The notes beneath the pieces were generated by a model. That model ran no database searches, was not told the origin of the DNA, and saw only the letters and a program-made list of their open reading frames with translations. A stretch of 64,000 bases of DNA from Rhodococcus erythropolis NBRC 15567. GTDB lineage: Bacteria > Actinomycetota > Actinomycetes > Mycobacteriales > Mycobacteriaceae. The stretch is from the NCBI RefSeq assembly GCF_001552595.1, contig NZ_BCRM01000010.1, forward strand, positions 124,001 through 188,000. The letters are read 5' to 3'. Shown here one piece after another: positions 21,316-33,195 of this stretch. A program made the position numbers and the translations under genes. Numbering within the stretch: position 1 is the first letter of the stretch; each line of letters opens with the position of its first letter.

Positions 21316-22002
21316 GTGAGTACAGACCACCCAGACCGAGATGTCAACGCGGAGGATCAGCCGATTACCGAAATCTCGAAGGCCGACGAGCCCGAAACCG
21401 TGAAACCGGAAGCCGTGAAATCGGAAGACGGTGACCTGGCGGTTGCGCCGGTCGCAAAGCCCCGCCGGCTGACCATGCTCATTGCCATCGCCGCTGTCAT
21501 CCTGCTCTCGGACATTCTCACGAAGGTGTGGGCAGTCGCCGCGGTCAAGCCGGGGCAGCCGATCGAAATCATCGGTGACGTGGTCACATTCACGATGGTG
21601 CGCAATCCCGGTGCAGCGTTCTCGATGGCAACGTCGATGACGTGGATCCTCACCCTCGTCGCCATCGGTGTCGTCATCGGTGTGATCAAGATCGGTCGCA
21701 CGCTCCGATCACCGTGGTGGGCGCTCGGTCTCGGCCTCGTTCTCGGCGGCGCGCTGGGTAACCTCGTCGACCGATTCTTCCGCTCTCCCGGAATCATGCG
21801 CGGACATGTGGTGGACTTCGTCTCCGTCGGTTGGTGGCCCGTGTTCAACATCGCGGATTCCGCGATCGTCTGTGGCGCGATCCTGCTCGTCGTACTGACT
21901 CTTTTCGGCTTCGAACCCAACGGTGAACGCCTGCGTGATCACAAGGCGGACGCCAAGAAGCTCATCGAATCGAAGGCCGCAGCCGAGGGAGAAACCAAGT
22001 GA
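21316..22002 (+). CDS. lspA: Lipoprotein signal peptidase LspA
   Basis: Aspartic membrane peptidase that cleaves the signal peptide of diacylglyceryl prolipoproteins. From GTG 21316 the protein has 228 residues: a hydrophilic acidic N-terminal extension of about 45 residues, then four membrane helices. Catalytic motifs are [20 protein letters not shown] (first Asp) and [11 protein letters not shown] (second Asp). GTG 21316 is preferred over GTG 21292 because AGGGATGA lies just upstream of it. The 3' end overlaps rluD (GTGA). Confidence 0.94.
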   Translation: MSTDHPDRDVNAEDQPITEISKADEPETVKPEAVKSEDGDLAVAPVAKPRRLTMLIAIAAVILLSDILTKVWAVAAVKPGQPIEIIGDVVTFTMVRNPGAAFSMATSMTWILTLVAIGVVIGVIKIGRTLRSPWWALGLGLVLGGALGNLVDRFFRSPGIMRGHVVDFVSVGWWPVFNIADSAIVCGAILLVVLTLFGFEPNGERLRDHKADAKKLIESKAAAEGETK

Positions 22003-22925
22003 GGGAATCCCGTTCGATGCCCGTGCCCGACGGCCTCGACGCCATGCGGGTCGATGCCGGCCTGGCGCGCCTCCTCGGACTCTCGCGCACCGTGGTCGCG
22101 ACACTCGCGGAAGAAGGCTCGGTACTCGTCGACGGTGTGGCGGTCGGCAAGTCCGATCGTCTGACCGCAGGGTCGTGGCTCGAGGTTGTCCTGCCCGAAC
22201 CGCCGCGGCCCCTGACCATCGAGGCGACACCGGTCGAGGGGATGGAGATCCTCTACGCCGACGACGACGTCGTGGCAGTCGACAAGCCCGTCGGAGTTGC
22301 CGCGCACGCCAGCGTCGGGTGGACGGGACCGACCGTCATCGGCGGACTTGCCGCGGCCGGTTTCCGTATCTCGACGTCCGGTGCCCACGAGCGTCAGGGC
22401 ATCGTCCACCGTCTGGACGTCGGAACGTCGGGTGTCATGGTGGTTGCCACCTCCGAGCGCGCATACACCTTGCTCAAGCGCGCTTTCAAGCAGCGGACCA
22501 TCGACAAGCGCTACCACGCTCTCGTGCAGGGACACCCCGACCCGAGCAGCGGAACCATCGACGCCCCCATCGGACGCCACCACGGGAACGACTGGCGATT
22601 CACGGTCACGGCCGACGGCAAGCCCAGCGTCACGCACTACGACACCATCGAGGCGTTCCAGGCAGCGAGTCTGCTGGACGTGCACCTCGAAACCGGTCGC
22701 ACACACCAGATCCGTGTCCACTTCTCGGCGTTGCGCCATCCGTGCTGCGGCGACCTGACCTACGGCGCGGACCCCCGACTTGCCGAGAGGCTCGGTCTCG
22801 AACGCCAGTGGCTGCACGCAGTCTCGCTCGGCTTCGCCCACCCTGCGGACGGTCGCTGGGTCGAGATCAAGAGCAAGTACCCGAAGGATCTCGAACACGC
22901 ACTCGAAGTTCTCCGGTCCTCATGA
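21999..22925 (+). CDS. rluD: RluD-family 23S rRNA pseudouridine synthase
   Basis: Pseudouridine synthase of the RluA/RluD class. The N-terminal S4 RNA-binding domain (about 17-66) precedes the catalytic domain with the signature [12 protein letters not shown], whose D140 is the nucleophile. The C-terminal [23 protein letters not shown] motif is intact. Length 308 is normal. It overlaps the lspA stop by four bases, the conserved lspA-rluD pairing of many bacteria, and ends overlapping the next gene. Confidence 0.95.
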   Translation: MRESRSMPVPDGLDAMRVDAGLARLLGLSRTVVATLAEEGSVLVDGVAVGKSDRLTAGSWLEVVLPEPPRPLTIEATPVEGMEILYADDDVVAVDKPVGVAAHASVGWTGPTVIGGLAAAGFRISTSGAHERQGIVHRLDVGTSGVMVVATSERAYTLLKRAFKQRTIDKRYHALVQGHPDPSSGTIDAPIGRHHGNDWRFTVTADGKPSVTHYDTIEAFQAASLLDVHLETGRTHQIRVHFSALRHPCCGDLTYGADPRLAERLGLERQWLHAVSLGFAHPADGRWVEIKSKYPKDLEHALEVLRSS

Positions 22926-23605
22926 CACCGCGCGGGCTTACCCCCGCGCTGGCCGTCGTCGCGGTGGTGGTCGGCGTGGCGGCGGTGGTGGGCGTGGGGT
23001 TCGCGAATCCCGTGCCGACCCCGCCGATCACGACGGACACTCTCGGTCCGGACAGTGGGGAAGCTGTGCCGGGCTACCTCGAGCGAGCGCGAGATTCTGT
23101 CGCGTCGGTCGACGGGCCGGTGTGGGCGTTGGTCTCGTTCACGAAGGCACTCACCGTCGACGAGGTCATCACGTCGACCAGCAGTGTTCAGGTGCCGGGC
23201 GCTGAGGTCTCGGGCGTTCGCGTGTCCAGGGTCATGTTCCGAGTTCCGATCGAGCGCGTCCAGACGCCGCTCATGTCCGTGCCCGTTCCCGACAACGACG
23301 AAGCAGTGCGCAGATCGCCCGGTGTTGCAGCCACGCGACTGATCTCGCTCGGCGGCGACACCGATCGTCAGCAACAGGTGGCGCTCGCGTCGGCGAAGCA
23401 ATTGTCCGCCGGGTGCGCCTGCGCGGTGGGCGTGCTGGTGCGAGCTACTCCCGAAGGACTCGAAGCGATCGAACATGACTCGAACGTCCGTGCAGTGGAA
23501 GCATTGCCGTCCGACGCCTCGCCGTGGTTGGCGGCCGTCCGTCCATTGCTGCCGGAGTACGTGGACGTCGTTGCTCCCGGCCCCGACGACGGCCCGGTCC
23601 CGTGA
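22922..23605 (+). CDS. Hypothetical membrane-anchored protein
   Basis: 227 residues from ATG 22922, which overlaps the rluD stop (ATGA). An N-terminal membrane helix (about 9-30) anchors an extracytoplasmic domain of about 190 residues that contains a CAC motif in [18 protein letters not shown]. The gene links rluD to the rarD-like gene in one coupled unit. No family with known function is recognised. Confidence 0.8.
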   Translation: MTPRGLTPALAVVAVVVGVAAVVGVGFANPVPTPPITTDTLGPDSGEAVPGYLERARDSVASVDGPVWALVSFTKALTVDEVITSTSSVQVPGAEVSGVRVSRVMFRVPIERVQTPLMSVPVPDNDEAVRRSPGVAATRLISLGGDTDRQQQVALASAKQLSAGCACAVGVLVRATPEGLEAIEHDSNVRAVEALPSDASPWLAAVRPLLPEYVDVVAPGPDDGPVP

Positions 23606-23646
23606 ACTCCGGTTCCGTGAACTCCGGTTCTGTGAACTCCGGTTCT
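23602..23646 (+). repeat. Three tandem 15-bp units at the rarD start
   Basis: Three consecutive copies of GTGAACTCCGGTTCC/T at 23602, 23617 and 23632, followed by a partial fourth GTGAAC at 23647. Each unit is five codons in frame (VNSGS) and each begins with a possible GTG start. The first GTG overlaps the previous stop. Confidence 0.95.
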
Positions 23647-24585
23647 GTGAACAAGGACGAACGCGCTAGGTCCGGTTCGTCCTCGGGGATCTTCTACGGT
23701 GTGGCGGCTTTCCTGTTGTGGGGAACGTTCCCGGCATTCTTTGGGCTACTCGACTTCGCCGATCCGGTCGAGATCCTTGCGCACCGGGTGGTGTGGACCC
23801 TTCTGTTAATGCTGATCGTGTTGGCCTTTGCCGGCCGCCTCGGATCGCTTCGCGGAATCAGCGCACGCACCTGGCTGCTGGTGACCGCGGCATCAGCGGC
23901 GATCGCGGTGAACTGGGGAACGTACATCTATGCCGTGGTGTCAGGCCGCGTCGTGGAGGCGGCCCTTGGGTACTTCATCAACCCGCTGGTCACTGTTCTG
24001 CTCGGCGTCGTGATCTTCCGCGAACGATTGCGCCGCGCTCAGATCGCTGCCCTTGTTCTCGCTGCAACGGCAGTTGTCGTGATCACGGTCGACTTCGGTA
24101 AACCGCCGATCGTCGCATTGGTGCTCGCCGGTTCGTTTGCCACCTACGGGCTGGTCAAGAAGGTGGTTCCGCTCGATCCCCGAACCAGTTTGACTGCCGA
24201 GGGAGTCGTCGCCGCACCCTTCGCGGTCGGCTACCTCGTGTTTCTCGGCCTGACCGGGGCCGGTGCCTTCATCAGCAGCGGCGCCGGACACAGCCTGTTG
24301 CTGCTTGCCGCCGGCCCGGTCACCGCACTGCCCCTGCTCCTGTTCGGCGTTGCCGCTCAGCGAGTTCCCTTGGCGACGATGGGCATGCTGCAGTACCTCA
24401 CCCCGGCGCTGCAGATGGCGTGGGGTGTGGCCGTCATGCACGAGGACATGCCGGCCTCACGCTGGATCGGCTTCGTTCTGATCTGGGCTGCGCTGGTGAT
24501 CTTCACGACAGATACCTTCGTCGCCAGTCGACGTTCGCGGCGTTCGATGAGGTCGAGCGCCGAACCTGAGGTTCCGGTCACGTGA
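23602..24585 (+). CDS. rarD: RarD-type EamA permease
   Basis: Drug/metabolite transporter superfamily protein with ten predicted helices in two EamA halves. From GTG 23602 it has 327 residues. The N-terminal stretch consists of repeated VNSGS units followed by a hydrophilic linker, and the membrane part starts at GIFYGVAAFLLWGTFPAFF, typical of RarD. The ALGYFINPLVTVLLGVVIFRERL segment is the RarD hallmark. The substrate is unknown. The true start could be any of the four GTG codons of the repeat. Confidence 0.88.
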   Translation: MNSGSVNSGSVNSGSVNKDERARSGSSSGIFYGVAAFLLWGTFPAFFGLLDFADPVEILAHRVVWTLLLMLIVLAFAGRLGSLRGISARTWLLVTAASAAIAVNWGTYIYAVVSGRVVEAALGYFINPLVTVLLGVVIFRERLRRAQIAALVLAATAVVVITVDFGKPPIVALVLAGSFATYGLVKKVVPLDPRTSLTAEGVVAAPFAVGYLVFLGLTGAGAFISSGAGHSLLLLAAGPVTALPLLLFGVAAQRVPLATMGMLQYLTPALQMAWGVAVMHEDMPASRWIGFVLIWAALVIFTTDTFVASRRSRRSMRSSAEPEVPVT

Positions 24586-24684
24586 TCGGAGGCGGCACAC
24601 TGCGACTCCTCGATGGCGGTCGCCGAACGTGTCGGCAACGCGGCATACACTCGATCTCGCTCCCAGACCTTCAGAGAGGCGCAC

Positions 24685-28221
<3,537 letters not shown>

Positions 28222-28248
28222 CCGCCGATCGAGCGCACCTGAACCGAA

Positions 28249-28286
28249 CGAAGGGACCTTGCTGCATCAGCAGCAAGGTCCCTTCG
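28249..28286. terminator. Strong terminator between dnaE1 and a convergent membrane gene
   Basis: Perfect 17-bp inverted repeat: CGAAGGGACCTTGCTGC (28249-28265) and GCAGCAAGGTCCCTTCG (28270-28286) with an ATCA loop. It can serve both converging genes. Confidence 0.9.
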
Positions 28287-28316
28287 TGGTTCGCGGGAGT
28301 ACGGGGAGTGGAGTGA

Positions 28317-28550
28317 TCAGGTGGTGCGTGAGTAGTACACGCGACGCGCCCACCAGGTGACCACGGCTGCTGTTGCGGCAGTCAGTACGGCTACCTGCAT
28401 CGACTGGGTGACAGCTCCGGCGACCACGAACAGCACAAAACCGACCGCGAGAGCTTCGATCTTGTACAGCGGCCACCGAGTCCCGGCCAGATCGACGAAA
28501 TGGTCGGACGAGGGGCGTGATTCGCGAGTGGAGATATCTGCGGTAGTCAT
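28317..28550 (-). CDS. Small hypothetical membrane protein
   Basis: 77 residues with two hydrophobic helices (about 30-48 and 50-68) preceded by a hydrophilic N-terminus containing DLAGTRWPLYKIEALA. It has a good start with GGGACGAG upstream. It points toward dnaE1 and is divergent from the Ddn-like gene. No function is recognised. Confidence 0.7.
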   Translation of the reverse strand: MTTADISTRESRPSSDHFVDLAGTRWPLYKIEALAVGFVLFVVAGAVTQSMQVAVLTAATAAVVTWWARRVYYSRTT

Positions 28551-28770
28551 CTCGTCCCTTTCTCGGTGCAGTCTGTTCTCGCTGCGGCCTGGTTAGCGAT
28601 ACGGCTGTTCGAAGCTGTGGTTTCAGAGTAGCCAGAGATGAGAGTTCGGGCAAGCGAACTTTATTGATCGGCAGCTCACTTAATCGATCAACCAGGGGAG
28701 TGTGCCGACGACGGTCCTGGTCGGTGTGGTTCGGTGGCCAAGGTGCTCGAGTGGGTGTTCACTGGTACAC

Positions 28771-29205
28771 ATGCCAATCACAGGTGAGTACGAACCCAGT
28801 CCAGCGTCGTGGGCCGCCGATCAGGTCGCACGCATCGAGAACTCCGGTGGCACCGAGGGAAACGACATGAACGGCATGCCCGTCGTCGTTCTCACGACCG
28901 TCGGGGCAAAGTCCGGCAAGGTCAGGAAGACGCCGCTGATGCGCGTCGAGCACGACGGCTCGTATGCCGTTGTGGCTTCGCTTGGTGGCGCTCCGAAGAA
29001 TCCGGTTTGGTACTACAACGTCAAGGCCGATCCGCACGTCACGCTGCGTGACGCGACGCAGGTCTTCGACCTGGTTGCTCGTGAAGTCACCGGAGACGAG
29101 AAGGCGATCTGGTGGGAGCGCGCTGTCGCTGCGTACCCCGACTACGCCGATTATCAGACGAAGACCGATCGTGAGATCCCGGTGTTCGTGCTCGAACCCA
29201 AGTAA
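28771..29205 (+). CDS. F420H2-dependent (Ddn-like) nitroreductase-family oxidoreductase
   Basis: 144-residue split-barrel protein of the deazaflavin-dependent nitroreductase family (Ddn/Rv3547 relatives), which bind coenzyme F420 and reduce quinones and nitro compounds. Family motifs are [35 protein letters not shown] (the F420 phosphate-binding part), [14 protein letters not shown] and [19 protein letters not shown] 28771 is chosen because it starts exactly at the family consensus MPxxGEYEPS; GTG 28702 would add residues with no homology. It lies divergent from the small membrane gene. Confidence 0.9.
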   Translation: MPITGEYEPSPASWAADQVARIENSGGTEGNDMNGMPVVVLTTVGAKSGKVRKTPLMRVEHDGSYAVVASLGGAPKNPVWYYNVKADPHVTLRDATQVFDLVAREVTGDEKAIWWERAVAAYPDYADYQTKTDREIPVFVLEPK

Positions 29206-29269
29206 CGCACTGCAGTCCTCACGAAACGGCAGTCCACAAGAAGCACTGCATAAACCACAAGCAAATCGT

Positions 29270-29306
29270 CACTCGCGGGGGTCGGCGATCCCGACTCCCG
29301 TGAGTG
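29270..29306 (+). terminator. Hairpin between the Ddn-like gene and poxB
   Basis: CACTCGCGGGGGTCGG (29270-29285) can pair with CCGACTCCCGTGAGTG (29291-29306), with two G-T wobbles on the RNA. It may end the upstream transcript or form a leader structure just before the poxB RBS GGAGGT. Confidence 0.5.
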
Positions 29307-29321
29307 TGTCATGGAGGTCTG

Positions 29322-31097
29322 ATGAGTCCGAAAACCGTTGCAGATCAATTGGTTCAGCAGCTCGTTGACGCGGGTGTCAGTCGGATCTACGGAATTGTCG
29401 GTGACAGTCTCAATCCCATCGTCGATGCGGTACGTCGCACCGGTGGTTCCGAAAAGGGCGGAATTGACTGGATACACGTCCGTCATGAGGAAGCAGCTGC
29501 GTTTGCGGCCGCAGCGGATGCCCAGATCACCGGGAAACTCGCAGTGTGTGCCGGATCCTGCGGTCCCGGAAACCTTCACCTGATCAACGGCCTGTACGAC
29601 GCTCATCGTTCGGGCGCGCCGGTCCTCGCGATCGCCTCACACATCCCCAGCGCCCAGATCGGAATGGGCTACTTTCAGGAAACGCATCCCGAGCGGATCT
29701 TCATCGAATGTTCGAGTTACACCGAACTCGTCAGCACGGCAGTCCAATCACCTCGCGTGGTGCAGTCGGCGATTCAGCATTCGGTGGCTCGAAACGGCGT
29801 CTCGGTGATCGTGCTTCCCGGGGACATCGCCGATTGTCCGGCAGAAGGCACCCCGCCGACGCTCGTCGAAACCCGAAGGCCGACAGTCGTTCCGGATGCC
29901 GGTGACGTCAAGGCGTTGGCAGATGTGATCAACGGCTCGCGTAAGGTTGCGATCTTCGCCGGCGCAGGCGTGCGAGACGCACGCGCCGAGGTGTTGGCGC
30001 TGGCCGAAACCGTCGGGGCTCCCATCGGGCATTCGCTGCGCGGCAAGGAATGGATCCAGTACGACAACCCGTACGACGTCGGGATGACGGGATTGCTCGG
30101 TTACGGTGCGGCGCACGACGGTATCCACGGAGCCGATCTTCTGCTCCTGATCGGTACGGACTTTCCTTACGACCAGTTCTTGCCCGATGACGTTCGTACC
30201 GCTCAGATCGACATCGCGGCCGAGCGGTTGGGGCGTCGAACCAGCCTGGACCTGGCGGTGCACGGTGACGTCGCGAGCACCTTGAGCGCACTGATTCCGC
30301 AACTCGATCGAAAGACCGACCGCGGGTTCCTGGAGGATACGCTCGCAAAGCACAACACTTTGATGACCAAAGTGGTTGGTGCGTACACGGATCCAGTCAA
30401 GCAGCGCACACCCATTCATCCCGAGTATGCGGCCTCGATCCTCGACGATCTGGCGGCCGACGACGCAATCTTCACCGCCGACACCGGGATGTGCAACGTG
30501 TGGACGGCGCGCTATCTCAATCCGAACGGATCGAGACGCTTCATCTCCTCGGCGCTGCACGGATCCATGTCCAATGCGCTCCCACATGCGATGGGTGCGG
30601 CATGGTCGAGTCCGGGGCGTCAGGTCATCTCGGTGTCGGGCGACGGTGGATTGTCGATGCTGCTCGGTGAGTTGGTCACCGTCGCGATGTACAAGTTGCC
30701 GGTCAAGATCGTGGTGTTCAACAACTCGACGCTCGGAATGGTCAAGCTCGAGATGCTGGTCGACGGCCTTCCGGATTTCGGGGTCGACGTGCCCGCGGTC
30801 GACTACGCGGCGGTTGCTGCTGCGCTCGGTATCTTCTCGCGCCGAATCGAGAATCCCGCGGACATCGAAGCGGGCCTACGCGCCGCGCTCGATCACGACG
30901 GTCCGGCCTTGGTTGATCTGGTGACCGATCCGCTGGCATTGTCGTTGCCGCCCACCATCACCGGTGGTCAGATGAAGGGCTTCGCTTTGGCGATGTCGAA
31001 GATGGTGATGAACGGCGGCGTCGGCGAGGCGGTGCAGATGGCCAAGTCGAACCTGCGGAACGTGCCACGTCCCTCACAGTTGGATCCTCGCGGCTGA
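29322..31097 (+). CDS. poxB: Pyruvate dehydrogenase (quinone) / pyruvate oxidase, ThDP-dependent
   Basis: Three-domain ThDP enzyme that oxidatively decarboxylates pyruvate to acetate and passes electrons to the quinone pool. The 591-residue protein has the N-terminal pyrimidine domain with the catalytic Glu in HVRHEEAAAFAA, the central FAD domain (about 190-330) and the PP domain with GDGGLSMLLGELVTVAMYKLP ending in NN, the ThDP-Mg motif. The C-terminal tail corresponds to the membrane-binding region of E. coli PoxB. ATG 29322 follows GGAGGT. Acetolactate-synthase-like activity is less likely because of the GSCGPGNLHLINGLYDAHRS signature. Confidence 0.9.
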   Translation: MSPKTVADQLVQQLVDAGVSRIYGIVGDSLNPIVDAVRRTGGSEKGGIDWIHVRHEEAAAFAAAADAQITGKLAVCAGSCGPGNLHLINGLYDAHRSGAPVLAIASHIPSAQIGMGYFQETHPERIFIECSSYTELVSTAVQSPRVVQSAIQHSVARNGVSVIVLPGDIADCPAEGTPPTLVETRRPTVVPDAGDVKALADVINGSRKVAIFAGAGVRDARAEVLALAETVGAPIGHSLRGKEWIQYDNPYDVGMTGLLGYGAAHDGIHGADLLLLIGTDFPYDQFLPDDVRTAQIDIAAERLGRRTSLDLAVHGDVASTLSALIPQLDRKTDRGFLEDTLAKHNTLMTKVVGAYTDPVKQRTPIHPEYAASILDDLAADDAIFTADTGMCNVWTARYLNPNGSRRFISSALHGSMSNALPHAMGAAWSSPGRQVISVSGDGGLSMLLGELVTVAMYKLPVKIVVFNNSTLGMVKLEMLVDGLPDFGVDVPAVDYAAVAAALGIFSRRIENPADIEAGLRAALDHDGPALVDLVTDPLALSLPPTITGGQMKGFALAMSKMVMNGGVGEAVQMAKSNLRNVPRPSQLDPRG

Positions 31098-31176
31098 CCT
31101 ACCCGCCGCCCTGCCTCGCAGACCATGTGGGGCGGGGTGGTGGGAAGGTTGATCCCCGACGTGCGAAAATGGCGGA

Positions 31177-32532
31177 GTGTCTAACTCGCCCGATGTCGTA
31201 GTAACGAAGTCCACCGTCCCCGCGCTCGACGCGCAGGAGATCGACGCGGCCATCGAGCGAATTCAGCACGTCATTGCGGCGACACCCCTGCAGTACAGCG
31301 ACCGTCTTTCGGCGTTGACCGGCGCGCACGTGTACCTCAAGCGCGAGGACCTCCAGGGCGTTCGTTCGTACAAGATTCGTGGCGCGTACAACCTGATCGC
31401 TCAGCTCAACGAGGCCGAGCGCGCGGCCGGCGTGGTGACTGCCAGTGCCGGTAACCATGCGCAGGGTGTTGCCTTCGCGTGCCGAACGATGCAGATCAAG
31501 GGTCGGATCTACGTTCCGGCAAATACCCCCAAGCAGAAGCGTGATCGCATCCGCGCCCACGGTGGAGCGTTTGTCGAACTGTTCATGATCGGTGAGACCT
31601 ATGACGCCGCCGCTGCTGCGGCCGCGGAGGACGTAGCCGAAACCGGCGCAACCATGGTTCCCCCGTTCGACGACGTGCGCACCGCTGCGGGGCAAGGAAC
31701 CATCGCAGCGGAGATTCTCACGCAACTGGACGCACCTCTCGACACGATCGTCGTGCCGGTCGGCGGCGGCGGTTGCATCGCGGGCATAGCCACCTATCTG
31801 CACGAGCGATCGCCCAAGACGTCGATCGTCGGGATCGAGCCGTCCGGCGCGGCGTCCATGACGGCCGCTCTCGTTGCCGGGGGCCCGGTGACTCTTCCCG
31901 ACGTCGATCCATTTGTCGACGGGGCAGCGGTCAAGAGGATCGGCGATGTTCCCTACGAGGTCGTCTCACGTCTGGGTGCCGCCGTGGTGTCGCACGCGTC
32001 GTTGCCGCTCGTGGCTCGTCAACTTCAGACACGCTCCGGTTCGGGATCGTTTGTCGTCAATCAGATCGACGAGGGCGCTATCTGCACGGCGATGCTCGAG
32101 CTGTATCAGAGCGAGGGCATCATCGCCGAACCCGCGGGAGCGCTTTCCGTTGCGGCACTTCAGAATTTGACGTTCGAGCCGGGTTCGACCGTCGTGTGCC
32201 TGATTTCCGGTGGCAACAACGACGTCTCCCGTTACGGCGAAATCCTCGAGCGCTCGCTCGTTCACCTCGGGCTCAAGCACTACTTCCTGGTGGACTTTCC
32301 GCAGGAACCGGGAGCGCTCCGTCGCTTCCTCTCGGACGTGCTCGGGCCGGACGACGACATCGCGCTGTTCGAGTACGTCAAGCGAAACAATCGCGAGACG
32401 GGTGCCGCGTTGGTGGGTATCGAACTCGGTTCCGCCGACGGTTTGGCGGCCTTGCTCGAGCGAATGGAGCGCGCGCCGATGCAGTCCGAGAGGCTCGAGC
32501 CGGGAAGCCCGGCGTACCGCTATCTGACGTAA
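31177..32532 (+). CDS. ilvA: Threonine ammonia-lyase (biosynthetic threonine dehydratase)
   Basis: PLP enzyme that deaminates threonine to 2-oxobutanoate, the first step of isoleucine synthesis. The Schiff-base lysine is K66 in VRSYKIRGAYN, the phosphate cup is VPVGGGGCIAG, and the ASAGNHAQG loop is present. The C-terminal region from HYFLVDFPQEPGALRRF is a single ACT-like regulatory domain, as in corynebacterial IlvA with feedback control by isoleucine. Length 451. GTG start at 31177. Confidence 0.95.
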   Translation: MSNSPDVVVTKSTVPALDAQEIDAAIERIQHVIAATPLQYSDRLSALTGAHVYLKREDLQGVRSYKIRGAYNLIAQLNEAERAAGVVTASAGNHAQGVAFACRTMQIKGRIYVPANTPKQKRDRIRAHGGAFVELFMIGETYDAAAAAAAEDVAETGATMVPPFDDVRTAAGQGTIAAEILTQLDAPLDTIVVPVGGGGCIAGIATYLHERSPKTSIVGIEPSGAASMTAALVAGGPVTLPDVDPFVDGAAVKRIGDVPYEVVSRLGAAVVSHASLPLVARQLQTRSGSGSFVVNQIDEGAICTAMLELYQSEGIIAEPAGALSVAALQNLTFEPGSTVVCLISGGNNDVSRYGEILERSLVHLGLKHYFLVDFPQEPGALRRFLSDVLGPDDDIALFEYVKRNNRETGAALVGIELGSADGLAALLERMERAPMQSERLEPGSPAYRYLT

Positions 32533-32545
32533 GGGACGCCCCCGG

Positions 32546-33067
32546 TCAGGGCCGCAGTCGCTCGACCACCTGTCGATGCAATTCGGGATCTGGCTGGGGG
32601 AGCCCGAGCATGGCCGCCAAGTACAGACCGTCGCCGACGAGTCGGATGATCTCGGCTTGTATGGGATCGGCGATCTCGGTCTGAAGGCCTTTGTCCCAGC
32701 TGCGCATCACGTGGGTAACGGCTTTCTGGATCTCGTCGTGTTGTCCGTCGACTGTTCTCAGTGCCGCGATGATCGACCGGAAGAGTGAGAGTTCTTCGCT
32801 TTCGTTCGCATCGGGGATCTGCAGATAGAACTCGGTGACCGTCGTACCGCCTGCTACGGCGTCTTCGAGTTGTTGATCCGAGCGTTCTCCGAGTCTGCGG
32901 ACCATCGCCGCGAGGAGTGCTTCCTTGCTGGGGAAGTGATAGAGAAGTCCGCCCTTGGAAACCCCGGCTTCGGCAGCAACGCCTTCGAGCGTGACTTGGG
33001 CAACGCCGCTGACCAGCAGCAGCTTCTCCAGTGCGTCGAGAATTCGATCGCGGGTGTCGGCAGCCAT
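32546..33067 (-). CDS. TetR/AcrR-family regulator
   Basis: 173-residue repressor. The N-terminal helix-turn-helix is DRILDALEKLLLVSG...VTLEGVAAEAGVSKGGLLYHFPSKEALLAAM (about 6-55), followed by the helical ligand domain. It is divergent from the MFS exporter at 33196, and the 128 bases between them carry two copies of an ACCGnnnnnnCGGT palindrome, so it most likely represses the exporter and itself. Confidence 0.9.
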   Translation of the reverse strand: MAADTRDRILDALEKLLLVSGVAQVTLEGVAAEAGVSKGGLLYHFPSKEALLAAMVRRLGERSDQQLEDAVAGGTTVTEFYLQIPDANESEELSLFRSIIAALRTVDGQHDEIQKAVTHVMRSWDKGLQTEIADPIQAEIIRLVGDGLYLAAMLGLPQPDPELHRQVVERLRP

Positions 33068-33095
33068 GTGATGTGACCCTACCCGGAAATAACTT

Positions 33096-33154
33096 TACCG
33101 CTTGGACGGTTCACTGTTACCGTAGACCTACTGTACCGGCTGGACGGTTCAGTG
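33096..33154. promoter_or_regulatory. Probable TetR operator pair
   Basis: Two copies of a 21-bp element, TACCGCTTGGACGGTTCACTG at 33096-33116 with the first base T, and TACCGGCTGGACGGTTCAGTG at 33134-33154, differ at four positions. Each contains the dyad ACCG-6-CGGT. The second lies about 40 bases before the MFS start. Confidence 0.7.
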
Positions 33155-33195
33155 AAATTTTTTCGAAAGAACTCAGAGAAAGTCGCAGGGGAGCA

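Noticed and set aside
21923..22921. Extended frame before the hypothetical gene at 22922
   Set aside because: The upstream part is the shadow of lspA and rluD in another frame; ATG 22922 with ATGA coupling explains the real gene.
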